From: Phycisphaerae bacterium
Lineage (GTDB): Bacteria > Planctomycetota > Phycisphaerae > UBA1845
NCBI GenBank assembly: GCA_029260195.1
Contig: JAJDDS010000663.1
Span: forward strand, 1-5,519
Length of the DNA stretch: 5,519 nucleotides
Direction: 5' to 3'
The notes under the pieces are model-generated. The model was not told the origin of the DNA, made no database searches, and saw only the letters and a program-made list of their open reading frames with translations. The position numbers and the translations under genes are program-made. This document shows, one piece after another, positions 1 to 5,238 of this stretch. Each line of letters opens with the position of its first letter. Position 1 is the stretch's first letter.

Positions 1-1
1 G

Positions 2-220
2 CAGACGCACCTGCAGCTTCCACCCTTTTCGTCCGGCGTGTTCGGAACCAATGAGTACCTCCTCGCGTTCGACACCTCACTTACCGGAGCGAACGCGGGC
101 GACTTCTCCGACCTCGTCGTCCTGGTCGAATCCATCAGACCGGTTCCAGTGCCCGGAGCCGCGATGCTCGGTGTTATGGGCTTCGGCCTCGTTGGTTTGT
201 GCAGACGCCGCCTGAACTGA
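2..220 (+). CDS. PEP-CTERM sorting domain protein, C-terminal part (5' end outside window)
   Basis: The frame is open from the window edge to a TGA at 218-220, giving the last 72 residues; the true start lies upstream. The final 25 residues form a PEP-CTERM anchor: a VPVPG motif (about residues 48-52), a hydrophobic glycine-rich stretch (about 53-66) and a terminal CRRRLN basic cluster. In the known family, this tail directs an exported protein to an exosortase, which cleaves near the PEP-like motif and fixes the product at the cell surface or in extracellular matrix. The preceding residues (about 14-46, acidic, with NEYLLAFDTS and DLVVLVESI) read like the last strands of a beta-rich secreted domain, but I do not recognise the family. 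Reading direction and end are secure, and the terminator just downstream supports them. The job of the mature protein is unknown. Confidence 0.85.
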   Translation, partial: QTHLQLPPFSSGVFGTNEYLLAFDTSLTGANAGDFSDLVVLVESIRPVPVPGAAMLGVMGFGLVGLCRRRLN

Positions 221-255
221 TCGTTCGCTTTTCGGAAATCCAATTCTACCGTTCC

Positions 256-280
256 AAGGGTCGCTTCCGTGGCCCTTTTT
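256..280 (+). terminator. intrinsic terminator after the PEP-CTERM gene
   Basis: AAGGGTC (256-262) pairs with GGCCCTT (271-277), 7 bp including one T-G wobble, around an 8-base loop. The 3' arm runs straight into a T tract (276-280), followed by CTGTTT. It sits 36 bases after the stop codon, which is the expected place for Rho-independent termination of the upstream gene. Confidence 0.75.
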
Positions 281-463
281 CTGTTTGCCAAACGAAGCCG
301 GACATCCCCCCGCCCGAGCAAGTCCGCCTCCGACTTCGTTAAGATACCATGCGAAACCGGCGGTCGCCAAGTCGCGTAGCCGTTGGCCCATGCCGAACGC
401 GCGATTTTGTGGGAGGGCAGGGTTGCGGTCGGTCGCCGACGCTTACCCTTCTCGTTCGTGCAC

Positions 464-1390
464 ATGAAACACCGAACCAAGTCTCGCCGAGTACCGGACT
501 TCCACGACCGGGAGCGCCGCGCCTCACAGCCAGCCCGACGCCCCTCGCGCAGCTCGCTGATGTGGGCTGCTCGTGTTTGCATTCCAATCTACGTGCTCTG
601 GTTCATTGTCGTCCCACCGAAGTGGCTTGATCCCGAGCTTCGATCGCTCTGGCGCGGCCCACAACTGTGGGTCCACAACGTCATCGGCCACGTACTAAGC
701 GTAGTCGGCATTGATGCACGGCCGCAATTCCTGCGCGTCGGCGCGTATTACGTGCTGCTGTCGTTGGTGCTGCCGGGGACCGGCTGCCTGTTGTTTCGTC
801 GAAGCCGTCCGCTCGACACAGGCTGGCGGAAGCCGAACCGACTTCTGTTCCGTATCGTGGGTTGCGGCGTCGTTGTCTCGCTGCCGTTTCTGTTTTGGAT
901 GGTGCGAAGCCCCGCGTTTGCCCCGTACTACCGCCAGTACGTCGAAGCCGGTGCGGCAACGGTACTCACGTACTATGTGGGCGTGCTGTTCTGCGAGCAT
1001 TTTTTCTTCGAGGGCGTCATGCTGGCTGCGTTCCGAGTTGATGGCCGATGGCCCGATCCACCAGCGCTTGTCCAAGACGCGCGGCCGGGGTGGCGGCGGA
1101 TCGCCCAGTGGTTCGGGGTTGCTCAGCCGACGGGATCGACTCGCGGATTGCAGCGCGCGACGCGGTGGCTGGGGATCCCCGACGGGTGTCTCGGCGCGAT
1201 GTTTCTTTCGGGTGCGCTGTTCGGACTCGTTCACTGGGGCAAGGCAGGGCGCGAGTTTCTGCTTGCGTTCCCCGGGGGCGTCTTCTTGGCTGCGCTGGCG
1301 TACCGGTGCAACTCTTGGCACGCACCGTATCTGCTGCACGCCGGGACCGTAACGGCGGCTGCGGTGATGTTCCTGCTAGCACGCTCGTGA
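464..1390 (+). CDS. multi-pass membrane protein, divergent CPBP/Rce1-like intramembrane protease family
   Basis: This is a 308-residue protein if it starts at ATG 464. The N-terminus (residues 1-35) is very rich in arginine, then hydrophobic segments fall at about 36-51, 92-111, 129-146, 164-182, 243-257, 263-280 and 288-305. CPBP/Rce1-type proteases carry EExxxR, FxxxH and a late HxxxN/B motif on membrane helices. Here the corresponding places read EHFFFEG (178-184), FGLVH (253-257) and LHAGT (291-295). The two histidine motifs fit, but the first motif has His for the second Glu and Glu for the Arg, so proteolytic activity is uncertain. The frame is open back to TTG 383, giving up to 335 residues. 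I chose 464 because it is the first ATG and begins the basic leader; no good Shine-Dalgarno sequence precedes either start. ATG 560 (residue 33) is also possible. The gene stands alone between a terminator and a gene-free region. The membrane protein call is firm; the family call is moderate. Confidence 0.72.
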   Translation: MKHRTKSRRVPDFHDRERRASQPARRPSRSSLMWAARVCIPIYVLWFIVVPPKWLDPELRSLWRGPQLWVHNVIGHVLSVVGIDARPQFLRVGAYYVLLSLVLPGTGCLLFRRSRPLDTGWRKPNRLLFRIVGCGVVVSLPFLFWMVRSPAFAPYYRQYVEAGAATVLTYYVGVLFCEHFFFEGVMLAAFRVDGRWPDPPALVQDARPGWRRIAQWFGVAQPTGSTRGLQRATRWLGIPDGCLGAMFLSGALFGLVHWGKAGREFLLAFPGGVFLAALAYRCNSWHAPYLLHAGTVTAAAVMFLLARS

Positions 1391-1407
1391 CGCGTTGACA
1401 CCGGTCA

Positions 1408-1560
1408 CTCGAGACGGAGACAATGCGGATCGCCGCCGCCAAGACGCCCACAGACTAGACCCCCATCGAGCGTCAGATCGACGCGATCGACCAATAGATT
1501 CACCGGCCCGTCGCTGAACAACACGGATTAGCGGAGGAGGCGACCCGAACCGTCACGGAG
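1408..1560 (+). pseudogene. relic of the C-terminal tail of a TaqI/Eco57I-like DNA methyltransferase
   Basis: Read in the frame of ATG 1423, the sequence gives MRIAAAKTPTD, a TAG stop (1456-1458), TPIERQIDAIDQ, a second TAG (1495-1497) and IHRPVAEQHGLAEEATRTV. From memory, type IIG/BREX-like adenine-specific methyltransferases with a TaqI-like C-terminal specificity domain often end in a tail resembling LAAAKTPHEKT.LQRQIDATD, then RQIDRLVYELYGLTEEE. The relic aligns to it without gaps, and each stop stands where the family has Lys (AAG to TAG) or Gln (CAG to TAG), one base change each. No intact upstream part remains: the frame has a TGA at 1396-1398 and the CPBP-like gene ends at 1390. It cannot be expressed as this tail. 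The likeliest reading is the leftover end of a lost restriction-modification gene. The alignment is from recall, not a search. Confidence 0.55.
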
Positions 1561-1740
1561 GTGGCCGCCGACCAACCGCGTGGTGTGCATCCTCTGACGC
1601 ACGATGCATGGTGTGGCGCCGCGGGAAGCGCGCTCCGGTTCGGGTCGCCGCTAAACGGGAGGGCGCGTTTGCGCGGTAGTTCGCCACCCGCGTGGAGTGG
1701 CGCTACATTGTTCGTGTGGCGCGCCAGGGGAGCGTGTCGG
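1561..1740. other. gene-free spacer with one hairpin
   Basis: I see no credible gene here. An open frame continues through it and on across the helicase on the opposite strand, but its product is an alanine, glycine and arginine-rich antisense translation. The only notable structure is an inverted repeat, CGCCACCC (1682-1689) and GAGTGGCG (1695-1702), around GCGTG: 8 bp with one wobble when read on the minus strand. It lies about 40 bases beyond the helicase stop codon and could help end that transcript, although no T tract follows it. Confidence 0.4.
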
Positions 1741-3060
1741 TTATCGCGTAGCCGCTGCCGTGCGGGGGCCGCGTCGCGTTCGGCGCGGGCGACCGGGTCC
1801 GCGGGCTCCGGTCTTGGGAGCGAACCGAGGTTTGCGATTGCCAGTGGTTCCGTTGTTGCGCGGGGCGTTTCGGGGGGCGTCGTGGGGTCGCACGGTCACC
1901 TTCGGGGCGACGTACCCTGGGAGATCGCCCGCCGGTTGCAGCGGCGTGCGGAGCAAGCGTTCGATGGCGCGGAGGTTGCCGTGGTCTTCGCTGCTGACGA
2001 AGGAGAGCGCTGTCCCGGTTGCTCCAGCGCGACCGGTTCTTCCGATGCGGTGGACGTAGGTCTCCGGTTCGGTGGTCAGGTCATAGTTGATGACGTGAGA
2101 GATGTCATCAATGTCCAGCCCACGGGCGGCGATGTCGGTGGCTACCAGCACGCCTGTCTTGCCCGATCGGAATGCGGCGAGCGCGCGGGTACGGGCGTTC
2201 TGAGTTTTGTTTCCGTGAATCGCGACGGCGGAGACTCCTGCGCGGTCAAGATGGCGGACGACCTTGTCCGCGCCATGCTTGGTGCGTGTGAATACCAAGG
2301 CCCTCGAATACGGCGTGTGCTCCAGAACAGTGCATAGGAGCGACGGCTTCCCGGACTTCTCAACATGGTATGACCAGTGCCCGACTCTTTCAGCCGGAGC
2401 TGACACCCGTGCGACCTCTACCGACACCGGATTCTTCAAGATGTCGTTCGCGAGCTCTCGAATGGGCTCCGGCATGGTGGCGGACAGTAGCAGATTCTGC
2501 CGGCGGGCGGGGAGCTTCTTCAAGACCCTTCGAATGTCCGGGAGAAAGCCCATGTCCAACATACGATCGGCTTCATCCAGCACCAGAATCTCGACAGAAT
2601 CGAGCCTGATGACGCCGTCGGCCATGTGGTCCAAAAGGCGCCCCGGCGTGGCTACCAGGATATCGACGCCAGCCCGGATGGCGCGAACCTGCGGGCTCTT
2701 GTTGATCCCGCCGAACACGACTGTGTGCTTCAATCCGCTGAAGCGTCCGTATGTTGAGAAGCTATCGGAAATCTGCTGGGCCAGCTCACGGGTCGGGGCG
2801 AGCACGAGCGTGCGAATGTGTCGGGTCCGCGGACGGCCACCGTCCCTGCGTGAGGGCGACTGGCCCGTGCCGAGACGCTGGATGATGGGCAGCGCGAACG
2901 CGGCGGTCTTGCCCGTGCCGGTCTGAGCACACGCGAGAACCTCCTGTCCGTCGAGGATCAACGGGATCACTTTGGCCTGGATAGGCGTGGGGGTTGCGTA
3001 GCCGGCTTGATGCACGGCGTCCAAAAGCGGCTTGTTCAGCCGCAGGTCTTCAAATCTCAT
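1741..3060 (-). CDS. rhlE: DEAD-box ATP-dependent RNA helicase, RhlE type
   Basis: This is a complete 439-residue helicase with every family motif. The Q motif (F3 and YATPTPIQ, 21-28) recognises adenine. Motif I AQTGTGKT (45-52) binds ATP. Ia PTRELAQQ (89-96), GG (117-118) and TPGR (138-141) contact RNA. DEAD (162-165) is the Walker B site and SAT (193-195) couples hydrolysis to unwinding. In the second RecA domain are VFTRTKHGAD (256-265), IHGNKTQNAR (281-290), ATDIAARGLD (307-316) and HRIGRTGR (337-344). The IHGNK.Q.AR stretch and ARGLDIDDISHV point to the RhlE branch, whose members act in ribosome assembly and RNA decay. Residues 385-439 are a low-complexity basic tail rich in Arg, Pro and Gly, as is usual for RNA-binding extensions. 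The ATG at 3058-3060 has only a weak AGAGAG about 10 bases upstream. It is a single gene with its own promoter. The family is certain; the subgroup symbol is likely. Confidence 0.95.
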   Translation of the reverse strand: MRFEDLRLNKPLLDAVHQAGYATPTPIQAKVIPLILDGQEVLACAQTGTGKTAAFALPIIQRLGTGQSPSRRDGGRPRTRHIRTLVLAPTRELAQQISDSFSTYGRFSGLKHTVVFGGINKSPQVRAIRAGVDILVATPGRLLDHMADGVIRLDSVEILVLDEADRMLDMGFLPDIRRVLKKLPARRQNLLLSATMPEPIRELANDILKNPVSVEVARVSAPAERVGHWSYHVEKSGKPSLLCTVLEHTPYSRALVFTRTKHGADKVVRHLDRAGVSAVAIHGNKTQNARTRALAAFRSGKTGVLVATDIAARGLDIDDISHVINYDLTTEPETYVHRIGRTGRAGATGTALSFVSSEDHGNLRAIERLLRTPLQPAGDLPGYVAPKVTVRPHDAPRNAPRNNGTTGNRKPRFAPKTGARGPGRPRRTRRGPRTAAATR

Positions 3061-3109
3061 GCAAAAACTACTCTCTGATGTATCTACAGGCGGGATGTGT
3101 CAAACGCGC

Positions 3110-3168
3110 GGGGCATCTGCCAAAGCCATCAATGCCTGGCTGTGATCAAACTCTCTTTCTGGTGCCCC
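3110..3168 (-). other. structured 5' leader of the helicase mRNA
   Basis: The predicted transcript has a leader of about 120 bases. In mRNA orientation, GGGGCA (3168-3163) can pair with TGCCCC (3115-3110). Inside that, AGCCA (plus 3141-3137) pairs with TGGCT (plus 3128-3124) around an 8-base loop. Between the arms sits AGAGTTTGATC (plus 3154-3144), identical to the highly conserved start of bacterial 16S rRNA. Long structured leaders are known for some DEAD-box helicase mRNAs; a regulatory role here is an inference. Confidence 0.4.
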
Positions 3169-3186
3169 CAAAGGTAGGCTGACGGG

Positions 3187-3215
3187 ATACTAGCGGGGCT
3201 TCGGTGGGGTGTCAA
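3187..3215 (-). promoter_or_regulatory. sigma70-type promoter for the helicase gene
   Basis: On the minus strand a perfect -35 box TTGACA (plus 3215-3210) is followed after exactly 17 bases by TAGTAT (plus 3192-3187), one of the best promoter matches in the window. Transcription would begin near 3180, about 120 bases before the helicase ATG. A second TTGACA (plus 3103-3098) nearer the gene lacks a well-spaced -10 box. Confidence 0.7.
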
Positions 3216-3265
3216 GCCGAAAATGCGGTACGCGGAATCGTGGGGCGTGAGCGGGGCGCTCGGGG

Positions 3266-3293
3266 TTGCTCGGGGGCGGAAGGCGGGTAGAAT
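3266..3293 (+). promoter_or_regulatory. likely promoter of the tRNA-Tyr gene
   Basis: TTGCTC (3266-3271) and TAGAAT (3288-3293) are separated by 16 bases, giving a start near 3300 and a precursor leader of about 50 bases before the tRNA. The spacer is very G-rich. It points away from the helicase promoter, so 3180-3300 is a divergent promoter region. Confidence 0.5.
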
Positions 3294-3350
3294 CTGGGAT
3301 TGGCTCCTGATTGGAGGGCACCGGTCCGGGGTCCTCGGGGTCTGACATCA

Positions 3351-3433
3351 GGGCGTGTACCCAAGTGGCCAAAGGGGTCGGGCTGTAAACCCGTTGACGT
3401 ACGTCTTCCCAGGTTCGAATCCTGGCGCGCCCA
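3351..3433 (+). tRNA. tRNA-Tyr (anticodon GTA)
   Basis: A complete 83-base class II tRNA. The acceptor arm GGGCGTG (3351-3357) pairs with CGCGCCC (3426-3432) with one wobble. The D arm is CCC/GGG around AAGTGGCCAAA. The anticodon loop CTGTAAA (3383-3389) carries GTA at 3385-3387, reading UAC and UAU. The long variable arm contains the self-complementary GACGTACGTC typical of bacterial tRNA-Tyr. The T arm is CCAGG-TTCGAAT-CCTGG. The discriminator is A (3433), and CCA is not encoded, so it must be added by the CCA-adding enzyme. The first anticodon-stem pair is a T-T mismatch, with four good pairs left. No clear terminator follows, so read-through toward metF is possible. Confidence 0.96.
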
Positions 3434-3586
3434 TCGATCGGACCGGGTTGTCGGCGAAACGGGCATCCTGGGGTGTGAATTCCCTCGCCCTCGCGTCGTG
3501 TGGGCCCTAGAATCAGGGAACCGGGCCGGATCGCTTGGGGTCCCATCGGTCAAGACCTCGAGGGCTGACGGTCGATAGAGGTGGGA

Positions 3587-3655
3587 GTGGGCGGGCGGCG
3601 GCTGATCCGCAAACGGCGATACTCGCCCACCGATGTCGGTGATCCTGACGCGTCA
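3587..3655 (+). promoter_or_regulatory. metF leader with competing stems and a palindrome
   Basis: GTGGGCG (3587-3593) pairs with CGCCCAC (3624-3630), and the interval can hold a smaller GCGG/CCGC hairpin (3598-3610). An alternative hairpin CACCG-ATGT-CGGTG (3628-3641) uses three of the same bases, so the two cannot coexist. Next comes a perfect 10-base palindrome TGACGCGTCA (3646-3655), 41 bases before the ATG. The arrangement could be a leader switch or an operator, but it matches no riboswitch class that I recognise. Confidence 0.35.
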
Positions 3656-3696
3656 ACCGCCGAGCGGTCCCGCCGTAACGGAGCCAAGATCCAGTC

Positions 3697-4584
3697 ATGC
3701 GCATCCGCGACATTCTCGACGATCATCACCCCGCGCTGAGCTTCGAGTTCTTTCCTCCGAAAAGCGAAATCGGGTTCTGGGATCTGTACAAGACGGTCGA
3801 GTCCCTCAAACCGTTGGAGCCGACGTATGTGTCGGTGACGTACGGGGCTGGCGGGGGGACGCGACGCAAGACGGTCGATCTGGTGCAGCGCATCAAGAAC
3901 GACATCGGGATCGAAGCGATGGCCCACCTCACGTGCGTGGGTGCCGACAAGGAGGAGATCATCGGCGTTCTTGATACGTTGAAAGCGAACGGACTGGAAA
4001 ACGTTTTGGCGCTGCGGGGTGATCCGCCGGCCGGGTCGGAGGAATTCGTCGCAACCGAGGGCGGATTCTCGCACGCGGACGAGTTGGTGTCATTCATTCG
4101 CGATCGATACGACTTCTGCGTCGGAGCGGCATGCTACCCGGAGTGTCACCCCGAGGCACTCGATGCGAAAACGGACATGACCCACCTCAAGCGCAAAGTC
4201 GATGCGGGTGTGGATTTTCTCATTACGCAGCTCTTTTTCGACAACGACGACTTCTTCGCGTTTCTTGATGGTGCCCGCGCAGCCGGGATCGACGTGCCCG
4301 TCATCGCCGGCATCATGCCGATTCAGAGTGTTAAGCAGGTGAAGCGATTCACGCAGATGTGTGGCGCGAAGATCCCGCAGACGCTGCTCGAGAAGATCGA
4401 AGCGGTGGAAGACGATCCGGAGGCTGTCCGCCATGTGGGCAGCTACCACGCCGCGCGGCAGTGCGATGCCCTGATCGATCAAGGCGTCGCGGGCATTCAC
4501 TTCTACACGCTGAACAAATCGACCGCGACTCGGGCGATCTTCCAGCAGATCAAAACTCGGCTTCCCGTGAGTAGCAAACCCTGA
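3697..4584 (+). CDS. metF: 5,10-methylenetetrahydrofolate reductase
   Basis: This is a cytoplasmic flavoenzyme (FAD) that reduces 5,10-methylene-tetrahydrofolate to 5-methyl-tetrahydrofolate, the methyl donor for methionine synthesis. Its 295 residues match the usual bacterial length (about 296 in E. coli), and the protein is a single TIM-barrel domain. Visible signatures are SFEFFPPK (15-22), with Glu17 matching the catalytic Glu28 of E. coli; VTYGAGG (48-54 region); HLTC (77-80); LRGDPP (106-111), with Asp109 matching the flavin-tuning Asp120; QLFFD (178-182), with Gln178 matching the folate-binding Gln183; GIMPI (205-209); and HFYTLNK (268-274). All key residues are present and the C-terminus is complete. 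The start at ATG 3697 places SFEFFPPK at the normal distance from the N-terminus. A weak CGGAG lies 13 bases upstream, farther than ideal. It is downstream of tRNA-Tyr with 263 bases between, and no other methionine gene is nearby. Confidence 0.97.
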   Translation: MRIRDILDDHHPALSFEFFPPKSEIGFWDLYKTVESLKPLEPTYVSVTYGAGGGTRRKTVDLVQRIKNDIGIEAMAHLTCVGADKEEIIGVLDTLKANGLENVLALRGDPPAGSEEFVATEGGFSHADELVSFIRDRYDFCVGAACYPECHPEALDAKTDMTHLKRKVDAGVDFLITQLFFDNDDFFAFLDGARAAGIDVPVIAGIMPIQSVKQVKRFTQMCGAKIPQTLLEKIEAVEDDPEAVRHVGSYHAARQCDALIDQGVAGIHFYTLNKSTATRAIFQQIKTRLPVSSKP

Positions 4585-4722
4585 CGAAAGGCCCAGACGG
4601 CGGGGAGTGGTTCGTCGCGCGCACCACCGGGATCGGTATCGGGCGCATCGCGATCGCAAGGAGCGGTTGCGAAGGTGTGGGACTCAATCCACCGGTCCCC
4701 ATGGGCGGGCGTCGGTGGGCGA
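4585..4722. other. gene-free region after metF
   Basis: I find no convincing gene. GACGAA (4583-4588), overlapping the metF stop, could pair with TTCGTC (4611-4616) over a 22-base loop, but no T tract follows, so it is a poor terminator. An 8-base palindrome GCGATCGC occurs at 4650-4657. Short open frames on both strands have no Shine-Dalgarno sequence and have arginine-rich products typical of chance translation. Confidence 0.35.
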
Positions 4723-4828
4723 GGCGTAGAATACGCCCATTTCTCGGTTTTCGGGTGCCTGGCAGAGCGGCAGGTGGGAGCTGAAGTGCTGGAAACCGTT
4801 GTGGCCGTCCGATATCGCACAGAACGGT
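4723..4828 (+). other. structured non-coding segment, possible small RNA
   Basis: Two inverted repeats stand out. GGCGTA-GAA-TACGCC (4723-4737) is a perfect 6-bp stem. ACCGTTGTG (4795-4803) pairs with CACAGAACGGT (4818-4828), 9 bp with a 2-base AG bulge, over a loop containing CGATATCG. Between them the sequence TGGCAGAGCGG (4759-4770 region) and CTGGAAACCGTT (4789-4800) recalls a tRNA-Ser 5' half, but no T arm or acceptor partner exists. A TAGAAT box (4727-4732) lies inside the first stem without a -35 box. No known RNA family was recognised. Confidence 0.3.
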
Positions 4829-4884
4829 ATTGGGCGAGGTGTGACGACTCGTTCGCCATGCGGTCGCGCGTCGGCGAGCGGCGC

Positions 4885-4895
4885 TGACTCAGTCA
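4885..4895. repeat. 11-base palindrome, possible operator
   Basis: TGACT-C-AGTCA is a perfect inverted repeat with a one-base centre, 70 bases upstream of the ATG of the secreted protein gene. It shares TGAC/GTCA half-sites with the palindrome before metF. It is a plausible binding site for a dimeric regulator, with no direct evidence. Confidence 0.25.
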
Positions 4896-4916
4896 TGGTC
4901 GCCCGGTGCGTTTGTC

Positions 4917-4939
4917 GCTCGACGCTTCGTGCGTCGAGC
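4917..4939. promoter_or_regulatory. perfect 9-bp hairpin in the leader of the small secreted gene
   Basis: GCTCGACGC (4917-4925) and GCGTCGAGC (4931-4939) are exact reverse complements around TTCGT, the strongest stem in the window. It ends 15 bases before the Shine-Dalgarno GGAG of the next gene. No T tract follows on either strand, so it is not a canonical terminator. A 5' stabilising or translation-modulating hairpin is more likely. Confidence 0.5.
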
Positions 4940-4954
4940 CGTCCCGCCGTGAGT

Positions 4955-4958
4955 GGAG
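4955..4958 (+). promoter_or_regulatory. ribosome binding site deciding the start at 4966
   Basis: GGAG within GTGGAGAA lies 7 bases before ATG 4966. This favours 4966 over the in-frame upstream start at 4906, which would place the strong hairpin inside the coding sequence and bury the signal peptide. Confidence 0.7.
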
Positions 4959-4965
4959 AAACGCC

Positions 4966-5238
4966 ATGAGAATGAATGCCTGTGTGTTGGCGATGCTCGT
5001 GGGAATGCTGGGGGCGCAGGCTGGAGCGCAGAAGGATTCACCGGACGGTGTGTGCACCGGCGGCGGCGCAGACGCAAGCGAGGCGTTCTTCGATCTTGTG
5101 AACAATGATCGATTGTTCGGTGACTGGCGTGGCGTCGATCCGCTCGGGACGGCGTTGATCCAGGGTGATTTGGGGCATAGCATCGGCAGACACCTGGACG
5201 GCAGGCTCACATTCCACGAGAAGAGAGGGCTGAGATGA
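4966..5238 (+). CDS. small secreted protein with signal peptide, function unknown
   Basis: This is a 90-residue protein. Residues 1-22 form a textbook Sec signal peptide: basic MRMN, hydrophobic ACVLAMLVGMLG, then AQAGAQ with probable cleavage after AQA or AGA. The mature part, of about 70 residues, is acidic to neutral, with a glycine-rich DGVCTGGGAD patch (one Cys) and then EAFFDLVNNDRLFGDWRG. The LFGDWRG piece faintly recalls the LTGDWGG start of OprB-type carbohydrate porins, but no barrel follows, so this may be chance or a truncated relative. The start is fixed by GGAG 7 bases upstream. The stop overlaps the next start as ATGA, implying translational coupling and a two-gene operon. A perfect hairpin precedes the ribosome site. 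I do not recognise the family; export to periplasm or surface is the supportable claim. Confidence 0.75.
   Translation: MRMNACVLAMLVGMLGAQAGAQKDSPDGVCTGGGADASEAFFDLVNNDRLFGDWRGVDPLGTALIQGDLGHSIGRHLDGRLTFHEKRGLR
5222..5228 (+). promoter_or_regulatory. ribosome binding site of the lipoprotein-like gene
   Basis: AGAGAGG lies inside the end of the secreted protein gene, 6 bases before ATG 5235. It supports a real start at 5235 for the short downstream gene. Confidence 0.6.

Noticed and set aside
695..1451. Minus-strand and alternate plus-strand frames over the CPBP-like gene
   Set aside because: They lack membrane or domain features and are Arg, Ala, Gln and Ser-rich. The chosen frame has ordered hydrophobic helices and family-like histidine motifs.
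1561..2926. Long plus-strand frames (258 and 220 codons) across the helicase
   Set aside because: The opposite strand encodes a helicase with every motif intact. These are antisense translations in a GC-rich gene.
3190..3578. Open frames of 92-118 codons on both strands over the tRNA-Tyr gene
   Set aside because: Their products contain phrases such as QRVYSPTPLATWVH and TGLQPDPFGHLGT, the well-known false proteins made by translating a tRNA gene and its antisense.
3598..3640. SAH-type riboswitch, suggested by the AACGGCG stretch before metF
   Set aside because: The required 5' core (GAGGAGCGCTGC-like) and the GGCTCG partner are absent.
4750..4860. A functional tRNA-Ser(GGA)
   Set aside because: Only fragments match (GGCAGAGCGG, CTGGAAACC). 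The anticodon stem has mismatches, and no T arm or acceptor 3' strand is present.
4675..4887. 70-codon plus-strand gene starting at GTG 4675
   Set aside because: It has no Shine-Dalgarno sequence, no recognisable domain and overlaps several inverted repeats better explained as non-coding structure.
4585..4965. 6S RNA, SRP RNA, RNase P RNA or tmRNA
   Set aside because: None of the conserved cores of these RNAs could be found in the block.
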